Source: Polaribacter gangjinensis (GTDB lineage Bacteria; Bacteroidota; Bacteroidia; Flavobacteriales; Flavobacteriaceae). From it: DNA of 64,000 bases. The notes beneath the pieces are model-generated. The model searched no databases. It was given only the letters and a program-made list of their open reading frames with translations, and had not been told where the DNA came from. Below are positions 41,887-50,842 of the stretch, piece by piece. The stretch covers positions 1,939,501-2,003,500 of the forward strand of contig NZ_CP150662.1 of assembly GCF_038024125.1 (NCBI RefSeq). The letters run 5' to 3'. Within the stretch, counting starts at the first letter, position 1, and each line of letters opens with the position of its first letter. The position numbers were made by a program, and so were the translations under genes.

Positions 41887-43179
41887 TTAAAACTTCTTTT
41901 TAGGAGCTGAATTTCCTGGTTTTTTTCGCCCAAAAAAACCTTTCTTTTTAATTGATTTTACCTCTGGAGTTGTCGTATTTGATGCTTTTTTCTTTTTTCC
42001 AAACGAACCTTTGCTTTGAGTTGCAGCTCTTTTAGGCTCTGCAGTATCTGTAGGTTCAAAACCTTTTACAATTTCTGAATCTAATTTTTCATTGAGTAGT
42101 TTTTCAATCTCATTTTGATATTCAGTTTCTTCACTACAAACCAATGAAATTGCTTCTCCTGCAGCACCTGCTCTTCCAGTTCTTCCAATTCTGTGTACAT
42201 AATCCTCAGGAACATTTGGCAATTCGAAATTGATTACATGAGGTAATAAAGGAATATCCAAACCACGAGCAGCAATGTCAGTTGCAACCAATACTTTTAT
42301 AGAATTTTCTTTGAAAGTTTTCAAGGCTTTTGTTCTTGCACCTTGACTTTTATTTCCATGTATTGCAGCTGCAGAAATGTTTGATTTTATCAATTTTTCA
42401 GTCAATTTGTTTGCGCCATGTTTTGTGCGCGTAAAAACCAATATTTGTTGCCAATCATTGTTTTTTATGAGTTGAATCATAAAATCCGTTTTCTTGTTTT
42501 TATCGATTTTATATACTTTGTGTGTCACTTTTACGGCTGTTGAATTTTGTGGTTCAGCAGCAACAGAAACAGGATTGTTTAAAATTCCTTCCGCTAATTT
42601 TCGAATTTCAGGAGAAAAAGTTGCAGAAAACATCAAATTTTGACGCTTTACAGGCATAAAACTGATGAGTTTATTTAAATCTCTTGCAAAACCCATGTCT
42701 AACATTCTGTCAGCCTCATCTAAAATCAAGACATCAATTCGTTTGAATGATACTGAGTTTTGTTCATGCAAATCCAATAATCTTCCTGGAGTCGCCACCA
42801 AAATATCAACCCCATATTTGAGCATTGCTTTTTGCGAAGTAATATTTACGCCACCAAAAACAACTCCCGATTTTATATTCACATATTTACTGTACTCTTT
42901 GATGTTTTCATATACTTGAGCAGCCAATTCTCTTGTAGGCGTTAAAACTAAAGCGCGCAAAGGTCTGAACTTTGGATGTTTTGTTTCGGTTAAATATTGT
43001 AAAACTGGCAGTGTAAAACTTGCTGTTTTTCCAGTTCCAGTTTGTGCAGATGCTAGTACATCTTTTCCTTCTAAAATATGTGGAATTGCTTTTTGTTGAA
43101 TGGGAGAAGGAGTTGTATATCCTTTTTCTTCTACTGCTTTTACAAATGCAGCTGTTAATCCTAAAGATTTGAATGGCAT
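41887..43179 (-). CDS. DEAD-box RNA helicase
   Basis: A 430-residue ATP-dependent RNA helicase. The Q motif (FKSLGLTAAFVKAVEEKGYT) is followed by AQTGTGKT (Walker A), PTRELAAQV, VATPGRLLD, DEAD, SAT, and the C-terminal HRIGRTGRAG. The tail is strongly basic (KKKASNTTTPE to FFGRKKPGNSAPKKKF), as in RhlE/CsdA-like proteins that act on ribosome assembly or cold-shock RNA. It is one of the less specific helicases, so I do not add a symbol. A TACTTTTG box lies about 46 bases upstream (43232-43225). The leader contains a 7-pair hairpin AACAACA/TGTTGTT (43195-43212). Confidence 0.94.
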   Translation of the reverse strand: MPFKSLGLTAAFVKAVEEKGYTTPSPIQQKAIPHILEGKDVLASAQTGTGKTASFTLPVLQYLTETKHPKFRPLRALVLTPTRELAAQVYENIKEYSKYVNIKSGVVFGGVNITSQKAMLKYGVDILVATPGRLLDLHEQNSVSFKRIDVLILDEADRMLDMGFARDLNKLISFMPVKRQNLMFSATFSPEIRKLAEGILNNPVSVAAEPQNSTAVKVTHKVYKIDKNKKTDFMIQLIKNNDWQQILVFTRTKHGANKLTEKLIKSNISAAAIHGNKSQGARTKALKTFKENSIKVLVATDIAARGLDIPLLPHVINFELPNVPEDYVHRIGRTGRAGAAGEAISLVCSEETEYQNEIEKLLNEKLDSEIVKGFEPTDTAEPKRAATQSKGSFGKKKKASNTTTPEVKSIKKKGFFGRKKPGNSAPKKKF

Positions 43180-43301
43180 AAATGGTTTTTAAGAAACAAC
43201 ATTTTTGTTGTTCTAAATCTGCTACAAAAGTAGGTTGAATCTTGTCTACAAAACGACAAATTATGAGATTATATTCAAAATCAGTAATATAAAACAATAA
43301 A

Positions 43302-43323
43302 AAAGAGGTTATAAAACCTCTTT
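43302..43323 (-). terminator. terminator of the GlsB-like gene
   Basis: AAAGAGGTT and AACCTCTTT form a 9-pair stem over an ATAA loop, 26 bases after the stop codon at 43349. On the minus strand it is followed by a T-run, so it ends the 43349-43612 transcript. Confidence 0.8.
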
Positions 43324-43348
43324 AAAATTTATAAACGCACTTATTGTA

Positions 43349-43612
43349 TTATCTTTTTTTAGAAAGTCCACGTTTAAAAAGTCCTAAAACAAACAAAATA
43401 ATGATTGCACCAGAAGCTCCTTTAATTATATCACTCACTACACCACTTCCTACTTTAATACCTAATTCACCAAAAGCCCAGGTTCCAACAAAACTTCCTG
43501 CAATACCAATAATAATGCTTACTAAAAGTCCATAACCGTTGTCACTCATTAATACATCTGCAATATATCCGCAGACAGCTCCAATAATAATTGTGTAAAT
43601 AATACCATCCAT
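43349..43612 (-). CDS. GlsB/YeaQ/YmgE-family membrane protein
   Basis: An 87-residue integral membrane protein with three hydrophobic helices (IIYTIIIGAVCGYIADVLM, LLVSIIIGIAGSFVGTWAF, GASGAIIILFVLGLFKRG). The GYIADVLM and GSFVGTWAFGELGI stretches are those of the transglycosylase-associated/YeaQ family. Family members are induced by stress in other bacteria; the molecular role is unknown. It is monocistronic, with its own terminator. Confidence 0.87.
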   Translation of the reverse strand: MDGIIYTIIIGAVCGYIADVLMSDNGYGLLVSIIIGIAGSFVGTWAFGELGIKVGSGVVSDIIKGASGAIIILFVLGLFKRGLSKKR

Positions 43613-43723
43613 AGTTTTAAAAGTTAATTGTTAAATTAGTGCCAATTTAATCAAAAATCTATATAAATTTCAAGATATTTGAAATTAATTACCAACTAAT
43701 CAATCATTTTTAATAGTTACATC

Positions 43724-46555
43724 ATGAAGAATACTATTTTTTATTTCGTTTTATTTTTTACATCAATTGTATTTGGACAGCAAAAACCAACAACAGCAAA
43801 TGAGGTAAAAGGTGCTTTAACCAAAAAAGAGCAGCTTTCAAAAACGTCTCTTGTAAAAAATCTACCTTTTCAAAATATTGGTCCTAATATCATGAGTGGA
43901 CGTGTTGCAGATGTTGATGTAAATCCTGAAAATACAACTGAGTTTTATGTAGGATATGCTTCTGGTGGATTGTGGTATACCAACAATAATGGCATCACTT
44001 TTATGCCAGTCATGGACAATTCCGAAACTCAAAATATTGGAGATATTGCCGTTGATTGGAAATCTGGAACAATTTGGGTTGGTACAGGCGAAAAAAATTC
44101 ATCACGTTCTTCGTATGCAGGAATTGGAATGTTAAAATCTACAGACAAAGGAAAATCTTGGAAAAATGTTGGTTTGTTAGATTCTCATCACGTAAGTAGA
44201 ATTGTCATCAATCCAACAAATTCGGATGAAGTGATTGTGGGTGTCATCGGACATTTGTATTCATCCAATGAGGAAAGAGGTATTTTTAAAACTACAGATG
44301 GTGGAAAAACATGGAAAAAAACATTATATATCAACGAAAATACAGGGATTATTGATGTAGAACCTGCTCCAAACAACTTTAATATCATGTATGCTGCTTC
44401 TTGGGAAAGAGAACGAAAAGCATGGGATTTTGATGGCGATGGAAAAAACTCTGCCATTTATAAAAGCACAGATGCAGGAACTACTTGGACAAAAATTTCT
44501 GATAATAATGGATTTCCAAATGGTGATGGAGTTGGAAGAATTGGCTTAGCTGTTTTTAATGAAAACACAGTGTATGTTTTGCATGATAGTCAGTTTAGAG
44601 AAGCAAAAAGCGATAAAAAATCAGCTTCAAAATCTTTGACCAAAGAAGATTTTAAAACCATGACTACAGATGCTTTTTTAGCATTATCAGATAAAGACCT
44701 GAATACGTATTTAAAAACCTATGGCTTTCAAGAAAAATACCGTGCTGAAAATGTAAAACAAATGGTGAGAGTTGGTACTATAAAACCCATTGATTTTGCA
44801 AGATATTTAGAGGACGAAAACGAAGTTGTTTTTGACACTCCTGTAATTGGTGCTGAGGTTTTTAAAACGACCAATGGCGGAAAATCCTGGAAAAAAACAC
44901 ACACAGGCAATATTGATGGATTGTATTCTTCTTATGGCTATTATTTTGGTGAAATTAGAGTGGATTTACAAGATGAAAATAAAATTTACGTACTGGGAGT
45001 TCCTATTTTAAAATCGAAAGATGGTGGCAAAACATTTATCGGGATCAATGGAGAAAACGTGCATGCAGATCATCAAGCATTGTGGGTAAATCCAAAAAAA
45101 TCAGGGCATTTATTAAATGGAAATGATGGTGGATTGAATCTTTCTTATGATGATGGTGAAAATTGGTCAAAATTGAATGAGCCCTCTGTTGGGCAATTTT
45201 ATGCAGTGTATGTTGACAATCAAAAAGACTATCAAGTTTATGGAGGTTTGCAAGATAATGGGGTTTGGGTTGGAAGCCACAATGCTCGCATTGACAAACG
45301 TTGGCATCAATCAGGACAAAATCCTTTTGAGTCAATCATGGGTGGAGATGGTATGCAAGTGCAAGTGGATGAACGAAATCCGAACATTGTTTACACAGGA
45401 TATCAGTTTGGAAATTATTTCAGAATTGATAGAAAATCGGGTAAAAATACCTACATCCAACCAAAACATACGTTAGGTGAATCGCCTTATAGATTCAACT
45501 GGCAAACGCCTATTTTGCTATCAAAACACAATCAAGATATTTTATATTTAGGAGGCAATAAATTGCATCGTTCATTAAATCAAGGAGATGATTGGGAAAC
45601 TATTTCTGATGATTTAACAACTGGTGGCAAAAAAGGAAATGTCGCTTTTGGAACATTAACAAGCATTTCTGAAAGTCCATTTCAATTCGGATTGTTATAC
45701 ACTGGTTCTGATGATGGTTTGGTGCATATTACCAAAAATGGTGGAGGTTCTTGGGAAAAAATTTCTGACAATTTGCCTCAAGGTTTGTGGGTTTCAAGAG
45801 TCATTGCTTCTGCACATCAAAAAGAGCGTGTTTACGTAACCTTAAATGGCTACAGATTTGATGATTTTACACCTTATATTTATGTTTCTGAAGATTTCGG
45901 AAAAACTTGGAAAAACATTGGAATTAGCATTCCAACTTCATCTGTAAATGTGATAAAAGAAGATCCTGCAAACGAAAACATCTTATATGTTGGTACAGAT
46001 AATGGCGCTTACATTTCTTTTGATAAAGGAGATTCTTGGGAAATTTTCAATAAAAACTTACCCAATGTTGCTGTTCATGATTTGGTGATTCAAGAAAGAG
46101 AAAAACACCTGATTTTAGGAACTCATGGTCGTAGTTTGTACAAAGCAAATATTGCAAATCTGCAATTGTTTACAAAAGAGTTTATGAATAAAAGAACTCA
46201 TATTTTTAAAATGGAAGCAATTCAAAAAAGAAACAATTGGGGTTCAGCAAGAAATGATTGGTCTGAAGTTTACGAGCCAGCAATGACAATTCCTTTTTAT
46301 GTTAATTCTAATAGAAAAACAACTGTAGAAATTGTGATGAATGATGTAATTTTAAACACATTTATTGTTACACCAGATAAAGGATATAACGAAGTTTCAT
46401 TTGATCTATCTTTTAACGAAAAAGGAAAAAAAGCCTATGAAGACGCTAATAAAAACAACAAGTTAGAAAAAGCTAAAAACGGCAAATTTTATCTACCAAA
46501 AGGAACATATACTGTAAAAATAGGAGATGAAAAAGCAACGTTTGAAATCAAATAA
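43724..46555 (+). CDS. exported VPS10/sortilin-like Asp-box propeller protein
   Basis: A 943-residue exported protein (signal peptide MKNTIFYFVLFFTSIVFGQQ) with about ten Asp-box/BNR units of pattern (S/T)-x-D-x-G-x-(S/T)-W. Examples are STDKGKSWKNVG, TTDGGKTWKK, STDAGTTWTKI, TTNGGKSWKK, SKDGGKTF, SYDDGENWSKL, SLNQGDDWETI, SEDFGKTWKNI and SFDKGDSWEIF. The blades form a large ten-bladed propeller of the VPS10/sortilin type; a C-terminal immunoglobulin-like domain of about 120 residues follows. Related enzymes are glycosidases, but no sialidase Arg triad or catalytic pair was identified, so I name it by fold. It abuts the DUF6973 gene. Confidence 0.85.
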   Translation: MKNTIFYFVLFFTSIVFGQQKPTTANEVKGALTKKEQLSKTSLVKNLPFQNIGPNIMSGRVADVDVNPENTTEFYVGYASGGLWYTNNNGITFMPVMDNSETQNIGDIAVDWKSGTIWVGTGEKNSSRSSYAGIGMLKSTDKGKSWKNVGLLDSHHVSRIVINPTNSDEVIVGVIGHLYSSNEERGIFKTTDGGKTWKKTLYINENTGIIDVEPAPNNFNIMYAASWERERKAWDFDGDGKNSAIYKSTDAGTTWTKISDNNGFPNGDGVGRIGLAVFNENTVYVLHDSQFREAKSDKKSASKSLTKEDFKTMTTDAFLALSDKDLNTYLKTYGFQEKYRAENVKQMVRVGTIKPIDFARYLEDENEVVFDTPVIGAEVFKTTNGGKSWKKTHTGNIDGLYSSYGYYFGEIRVDLQDENKIYVLGVPILKSKDGGKTFIGINGENVHADHQALWVNPKKSGHLLNGNDGGLNLSYDDGENWSKLNEPSVGQFYAVYVDNQKDYQVYGGLQDNGVWVGSHNARIDKRWHQSGQNPFESIMGGDGMQVQVDERNPNIVYTGYQFGNYFRIDRKSGKNTYIQPKHTLGESPYRFNWQTPILLSKHNQDILYLGGNKLHRSLNQGDDWETISDDLTTGGKKGNVAFGTLTSISESPFQFGLLYTGSDDGLVHITKNGGGSWEKISDNLPQGLWVSRVIASAHQKERVYVTLNGYRFDDFTPYIYVSEDFGKTWKNIGISIPTSSVNVIKEDPANENILYVGTDNGAYISFDKGDSWEIFNKNLPNVAVHDLVIQEREKHLILGTHGRSLYKANIANLQLFTKEFMNKRTHIFKMEAIQKRNNWGSARNDWSEVYEPAMTIPFYVNSNRKTTVEIVMNDVILNTFIVTPDKGYNEVSFDLSFNEKGKKAYEDANKNNKLEKAKNGKFYLPKGTYTVKIGDEKATFEIK

Positions 46556-47176
46556 ATGAAGAAAACGAGTGTAATTTTCTTTTTGTTTTTATCATTTTTT
46601 GCGCATTCTCAATCCGATTTAAAAAGTTTTTTTGCACTTTCAGGACCCAAAAAAAGTTGGGTCCTGTTGCATGCTTTAAAAGCAAAAAAGGCATACGAAA
46701 TTTCAGTTGAAGTAACACGAATTGCAGATTCAATTAGCAAAACAAACCTTTTGGACGGTGATGCTTCAGGTGGTCAAGTAGATGCCTTTAGACATGCTTA
46801 TTGGATGGCAAGATTGCGTCAAGAAATTGGAAAATCGGCTGCAAAATCACTTGGAAAAGCGCATGAAAAAGAAAATTATTTGATGTTTAAAAATCAAAAA
46901 TTAGAAGACGGAATAGTTCCTGATGAAATTTCTTCAAAAATGGATTTATACAATAACAATCAAGGTTTGTTATTGATTTCCAAAAACAGCGATATTTCCA
47001 AAACAGGATTGATTTACAGAGTGATAAATGCCATTCATGAAGGAAAAATGAAAATCATTAAAAAAGATGCAAATGGCAATTTTTTAACCTGTGATGGACA
47101 AATAATTTCGACAGATTCTTTGAAAGGAAAATGGAAAAATAACAAGTGTTTGGTGTCTTCAAATCAAATTCCTTAA
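46556..47176 (+). CDS. DUF6973 exported protein
   Basis: A 206-residue exported protein (signal peptide MKKTSVIFFLFLSFFAHS). Diagnostic segments are QVDAFRHAYWMARLRQEIG, SLGKAHEKENY and DLYNNNQGLLLI, with three conserved acidic/His residues (Asp-x2-Arg-His-Ala-Tyr-Trp and His-Glu) that match the DUF6973 pattern. The His/Asp pairs hint at a metal site or hydrolase, but no activity is established for the family. Its start codon follows the stop of the Asp-box propeller gene with no gap, so it is transcribed with it. Confidence 0.75.
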   Translation: MKKTSVIFFLFLSFFAHSQSDLKSFFALSGPKKSWVLLHALKAKKAYEISVEVTRIADSISKTNLLDGDASGGQVDAFRHAYWMARLRQEIGKSAAKSLGKAHEKENYLMFKNQKLEDGIVPDEISSKMDLYNNNQGLLLISKNSDISKTGLIYRVINAIHEGKMKIIKKDANGNFLTCDGQIISTDSLKGKWKNNKCLVSSNQIP

Positions 47177-47223
47177 ATTTTATTTAAAATTGTTCTAAAT
47201 ACCTTCGAAAACGTTGTAATTTC

Positions 47224-47255
47224 TTTGAAATACATTTCCTTTCGCCGTATTTTTG
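47224..47255 (+). promoter_or_regulatory. sdh operon promoter (TTTG-N20-TATTTTTG)
   Basis: TTTG (47224-47227), a 20-base spacer, and TATTTTTG (47248-47255) are an excellent match to the Bacteroidota -33/-7 consensus, with a leader of about 20 bases to sdhC. This is the best promoter in the window. Confidence 0.75.
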
Positions 47256-47280
47256 TAGTCAAAATTTTAACTAAACTACA

Positions 47281-47955
47281 ATGAGCGGATTTTTCAAATC
47301 GTCAATAGGAAGAAAAGTAGCGATGGCACTTTCAGCTTTCTTCTTAATGATTTTCTTATTGCAACACCTTTTTATCAATACATTATCGGTTTTTAGTCCA
47401 GAGTTGTTCAACGAAGTTTCTCATTTTATGGGAACAAATCCTTTGGTTCAATTCGCGTTACAGCCAGTATTGATTATTGGAGTTGTGTTTCATTTTGTGA
47501 TGGGTTTTATACTCGAAATCAAAAACAACAACGCAAGACAAACAAAATATGTAAAAAACAATGGTGCTGCCAATGCTACTTGGATGAGTAGAAATATGAT
47601 TTGGAGTGGCGTTGTAATTTTAGCATTTATTGTATTGCATTTTATCGATTTTTGGTTTCCAGAAATCAATACCAAATTCATCAAAGGTGATTGGTCAGGA
47701 ACTATGGAAGGCGTAGAAGGTTTGCGTTATTATGAAGAATTAACGCACAAATTTGTAAATCCGATTCGAGTTGGTGCTTATGCGTTGGCATTCGTTTTTT
47801 TAGGATTGCATTTAGCACACGGATTTACCTCAGCTTTTCAATCTGTAGGAGCAGCATCTTTGCGTAAAAAACTTGAAAATGTTGGTAAAGCCTATGCAAT
47901 CATTGTTCCTTTAGGATTTATTTTTATTGCATTGTTTCACCATTTTAACCATTAA
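47281..47955 (+). CDS. sdhC: succinate dehydrogenase cytochrome b subunit
   Basis: A 224-residue membrane anchor with five transmembrane helices (FKSSIGRKVAMALSAFFLMI; FALQPVLIIGVVFHFVMGF; and three more). His residues in LLQHLFIN, VFHFVM, LHFIDFW, AHGFTSA and ALFHHFNH fit the two heme b sites of a type B anchor (fused C/D, as in Wolinella-type quinol:fumarate reductase and many Bacteroidota). It feeds electrons to or from menaquinone. First gene of sdhCAB, ten bases before sdhA. Confidence 0.95.
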   Translation: MSGFFKSSIGRKVAMALSAFFLMIFLLQHLFINTLSVFSPELFNEVSHFMGTNPLVQFALQPVLIIGVVFHFVMGFILEIKNNNARQTKYVKNNGAANATWMSRNMIWSGVVILAFIVLHFIDFWFPEINTKFIKGDWSGTMEGVEGLRYYEELTHKFVNPIRVGAYALAFVFLGLHLAHGFTSAFQSVGAASLRKKLENVGKAYAIIVPLGFIFIALFHHFNH

Positions 47956-47964
47956 TCTTACACT

Positions 47965-49962
47965 ATGACTTTAGATTCTAAAATTCCAAAAGGCCCATTA
48001 AAAGATAAATGGACTGATTATAAAAACAAAATCAACTTGGTTAATCCTGCCAACAAACGTCACATTGATATTATTGTGGTTGGAACAGGTTTGGCTGGAG
48101 GTTCTGCTTCTGCAACATTAGCAGAATTGGGCTATAATGTAAAAACATTTTGTTACCAAGATTCTCCAAGAAGAGCACATTCAATTGCAGCTCAAGGTGG
48201 AATTAATGCAGCAAAAAATTATCAAGGAGATGGTGATTCAACCTACAGATTATTTTACGATACCGTAAAGGGAGGTGATTATCGTTCACGTGAAGCAAAT
48301 GTTTACAGATTGGCAGAAGTTTCTGCAAATATCATTGACCAATGTGTGGCGCAAGGAGTTCCTTTTGCACGTGATTATGGAGGATTGTTAGACAATCGTT
48401 CTTTTGGTGGAGTACTAGTTTCTAGAACTTTTTACGCAAAAGGACAAACAGGTCAACAATTATTATTAGGAGCATACTCTGCTATGAATAGACAAATTGC
48501 TCGTGGAAAAATCGAAATGTTCAACAGACACGAAATGTTGGATATTGTTTTGGTAGATGGAAAAGCAAGAGGAATTATCGCACGTAATTTAGTAACAGGC
48601 GAAATTGAGCGTCATTCTGCACACGCAGTAGTAATTGCTTCAGGAGGTTATGGAAACGTTTATTTCCTTTCTACAAATGCAATGGGTTCAAATGTTACAG
48701 CTGCTTGGAAAGTTCACAAGAAAGGAGCCTTTTTTGCAAATCCTTGTTTTACACAAATTCACCCAACGTGTATTCCACGTTCAGGAGATTATCAATCAAA
48801 ATTAACATTGATGTCAGAGTCACTAAGAAATGATGGAAGAATTTGGGTTCCAAAAAACTTAGAAGACGCGAAATTAATCCGAGAAAGAAAGAAAAAACCA
48901 ACTGAATTATCAGAAGACGAAAGAGATTATTTCTTAGAAAGACGTTATCCTGCTTTTGGTAATTTAGTGCCAAGAGACGTGGCTTCAAGAGCTGCAAAAG
49001 AGCGTTGTGATGCTGGTTTTGGCGTAAATGCAACTGGTGAAGCTGTTTTTTTAGATTTTGCTTCTTCTATTGAAAGATATGGAAAAGAGCAAGCGAAAAT
49101 TCAAAATATTGACAATCCTTCTACGGCTAAAATCTATGAATTAGGGCAAAAAATTGTCGAGGCAAAATATGGAAATTTATTCCAGATGTATGAAAAAATC
49201 GTAGATGAAAATCCATACAAAACACCTATGATGATTTATCCAGCTGTACATTATACCATGGGAGGTATTTGGGTAGATTATAATTTAATGACTACAATTC
49301 CAGGTTGTTATGCAATTGGCGAAGCTAATTTTTCAGAACATGGAGCAAACAGATTGGGTGCTTCTGCATTGATGCAAGGTTTGGCTGATGGATATTTTGT
49401 ATTGCCATATACAATTGGAGATTATTTAGCTGATGACATCAGAACTGGAAAAATTCCTACAAATACGCCCGAATTTGATGAAGCTGAAAAATCAGTGAAA
49501 GATAGAATCGATTTTTTCATCAACAATAAAGGAACTCATTCTGTAGATTATTATCACAAGAAATTAGGAAAAATTATGTGGGATAAATGCGGAATGTCTA
49601 GAAACGAAGCTGGATTAAAAGAGGCTATTGAAGAAATTTCGGAATTGAGAAAAGATTTCTGGAAAAATGTTTCAGTACCTGGATCAGACAAACAATACAA
49701 TGAAGAATTGGCAAAAGCAGGCAGAGTAGCTGATTTCTTAGAATTGGGAGAATTGTTTGCTAAAGATGCTTTAGAGAGAGAAGAATCTGCAGGAGGACAT
49801 TTTAGAGAAGAATACCAAACTCCTGAAGGAGAAGCACAAAGAAGAAAAGAATTCCAATATGTTGCTGCTTGGGAGTACAAAGGCGAACCAAAAGATGCAG
49901 TATTGCACAAAGAAATTTTGGAATACGAAAATATCGAAGTAAAAGAAAGATCTTATAAATAA
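47965..49962 (+). CDS. sdhA: succinate dehydrogenase/fumarate reductase flavoprotein subunit
   Basis: The FAD-containing catalytic subunit of the TCA-cycle/respiratory complex II. The 665 residues are normal for the Bacteroidota type. The N-terminal Rossmann motif is [19 protein letters not shown], the His carrying the flavin is expected in [11 protein letters not shown] (SIAAQGGI), and active-site His/Arg blocks are [28 protein letters not shown] and [11 protein letters not shown] with [19 protein letters not shown]. sdhB follows after 73 bases with a hairpin-rich spacer. Acidic Glu/Lys-rich C-terminus. Confidence 0.98.
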   Translation: MTLDSKIPKGPLKDKWTDYKNKINLVNPANKRHIDIIVVGTGLAGGSASATLAELGYNVKTFCYQDSPRRAHSIAAQGGINAAKNYQGDGDSTYRLFYDTVKGGDYRSREANVYRLAEVSANIIDQCVAQGVPFARDYGGLLDNRSFGGVLVSRTFYAKGQTGQQLLLGAYSAMNRQIARGKIEMFNRHEMLDIVLVDGKARGIIARNLVTGEIERHSAHAVVIASGGYGNVYFLSTNAMGSNVTAAWKVHKKGAFFANPCFTQIHPTCIPRSGDYQSKLTLMSESLRNDGRIWVPKNLEDAKLIRERKKKPTELSEDERDYFLERRYPAFGNLVPRDVASRAAKERCDAGFGVNATGEAVFLDFASSIERYGKEQAKIQNIDNPSTAKIYELGQKIVEAKYGNLFQMYEKIVDENPYKTPMMIYPAVHYTMGGIWVDYNLMTTIPGCYAIGEANFSEHGANRLGASALMQGLADGYFVLPYTIGDYLADDIRTGKIPTNTPEFDEAEKSVKDRIDFFINNKGTHSVDYYHKKLGKIMWDKCGMSRNEAGLKEAIEEISELRKDFWKNVSVPGSDKQYNEELAKAGRVADFLELGELFAKDALEREESAGGHFREEYQTPEGEAQRRKEFQYVAAWEYKGEPKDAVLHKEILEYENIEVKERSYK

Positions 49963-49976
49963 TATTTGCTCTTAGC

Positions 49977-50030
49977 ATTTAGTTATTAGCATTTTGCTAA
50001 TTGCTAAAATCTAACAGCTTAAAGCACAAA
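49977..50030 (+). repeat. TTAGCA/TGCTAA hairpin between sdhA and sdhB
   Basis: ATTAGCA-ttt-TGCTAAT is a perfect 7-pair inverted repeat, flanked by further TTAGCA and TGCTAA words, in the 73-base gap between sdhA and sdhB. It has no T-run and sits within an operon, so attenuation, RNA processing or mRNA protection are possible. Confidence 0.55.
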
Positions 50031-50035
50031 TAAAA

Positions 50036-50776
50036 ATGAATTTAACATTAAAAATTTGGAGACAGAAAGACTCAAAATCTAAGGGTCAAATGGTCGATTA
50101 TAAAGTTACTGATATTTCAGAACATATGTCTTTTTTAGAAATGATTGATGTTTTAAATGAAGGATTAGTAGCGAAAGGAGAAGAGCCTGTAGCTTTCGAT
50201 CACGATTGTAGAGAAGGCATTTGCGGAATGTGTTCTATGTATATCAACGGAGAAGCTCACGGTCCTGACAGAGGTGTTACTACCTGTCAATTACACATGC
50301 GTATGTTTAAAGACGGTGACACCATCACCATTGAACCTTTTAGAGCATCAGCATTTCCAGTAATTAAAGATTTAGTGGTTGACAGATCTGCTTTTGATAG
50401 AATTCAACATGCAGGAGGTTATATTTCTGTAAATACCTCAGGAAATACACAGGATGCTAATGCAATTCCAATTTCAAAACATGCAGCAGATACAGCTATG
50501 GATGCTGCAACTTGTATTGGTTGTGGAGCTTGTGTCGCTACTTGTAAAAACTCATCTGCGATGTTGTTTGTGGGTGCAAAAGTTTCGCAATATGCGTTAT
50601 TGCCACAAGGACAAGTGGAGGCTGCAGATCGTGTAAAAAACATGGTTGCTCAAATGGATTTAGAAGGTTTTGGAAACTGTACAAACACAGGTGCTTGTGA
50701 AGTGGAGTGTCCAAAAGGAATTTCATTAGATGTTATTGCACGTATGAACAGAGAATTAATGAAAGCTGCGATTTAA
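50036..50776 (+). CDS. sdhB: succinate dehydrogenase iron-sulfur subunit
   Basis: The 246-residue Fe-S subunit that passes electrons from FAD to the quinone site. The 2Fe-2S cluster Cys are in CREGICGMC and TTCQLH; the 4Fe-4S and 3Fe-4S Cys are in [11 protein letters not shown] and [13 protein letters not shown]. It ends the sdhCAB operon and is followed by a strong terminator. Confidence 0.98.
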   Translation: MNLTLKIWRQKDSKSKGQMVDYKVTDISEHMSFLEMIDVLNEGLVAKGEEPVAFDHDCREGICGMCSMYINGEAHGPDRGVTTCQLHMRMFKDGDTITIEPFRASAFPVIKDLVVDRSAFDRIQHAGGYISVNTSGNTQDANAIPISKHAADTAMDAATCIGCGACVATCKNSSAMLFVGAKVSQYALLPQGQVEAADRVKNMVAQMDLEGFGNCTNTGACEVECPKGISLDVIARMNRELMKAAI

Positions 50777-50801
50777 AGAGTTTTACAACAACATTTTATA
50801 C

Positions 50802-50835
50802 AAACCCAAAACAATTTCGTTTTGGGTTTTTTATT
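50802..50835 (+). terminator. terminator of the sdhCAB operon
   Basis: AAACCCAAAAC (50802-50812) and GTTTTGGGTTT (50819-50829) form a perfect 11-pair stem over AATTTC, followed by a T-run. It also faces the convergent haloperoxidase gene. Confidence 0.92.
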
Positions 50836-50842
50836 TTAAAAG

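Noticed and set aside
43724..46555. A sialidase or known glycosidase for the Asp-box propeller
   Set aside because: Asp boxes are present, but I found no Arg triad, Tyr/Glu pair or other active-site motif, so I name it by fold only.
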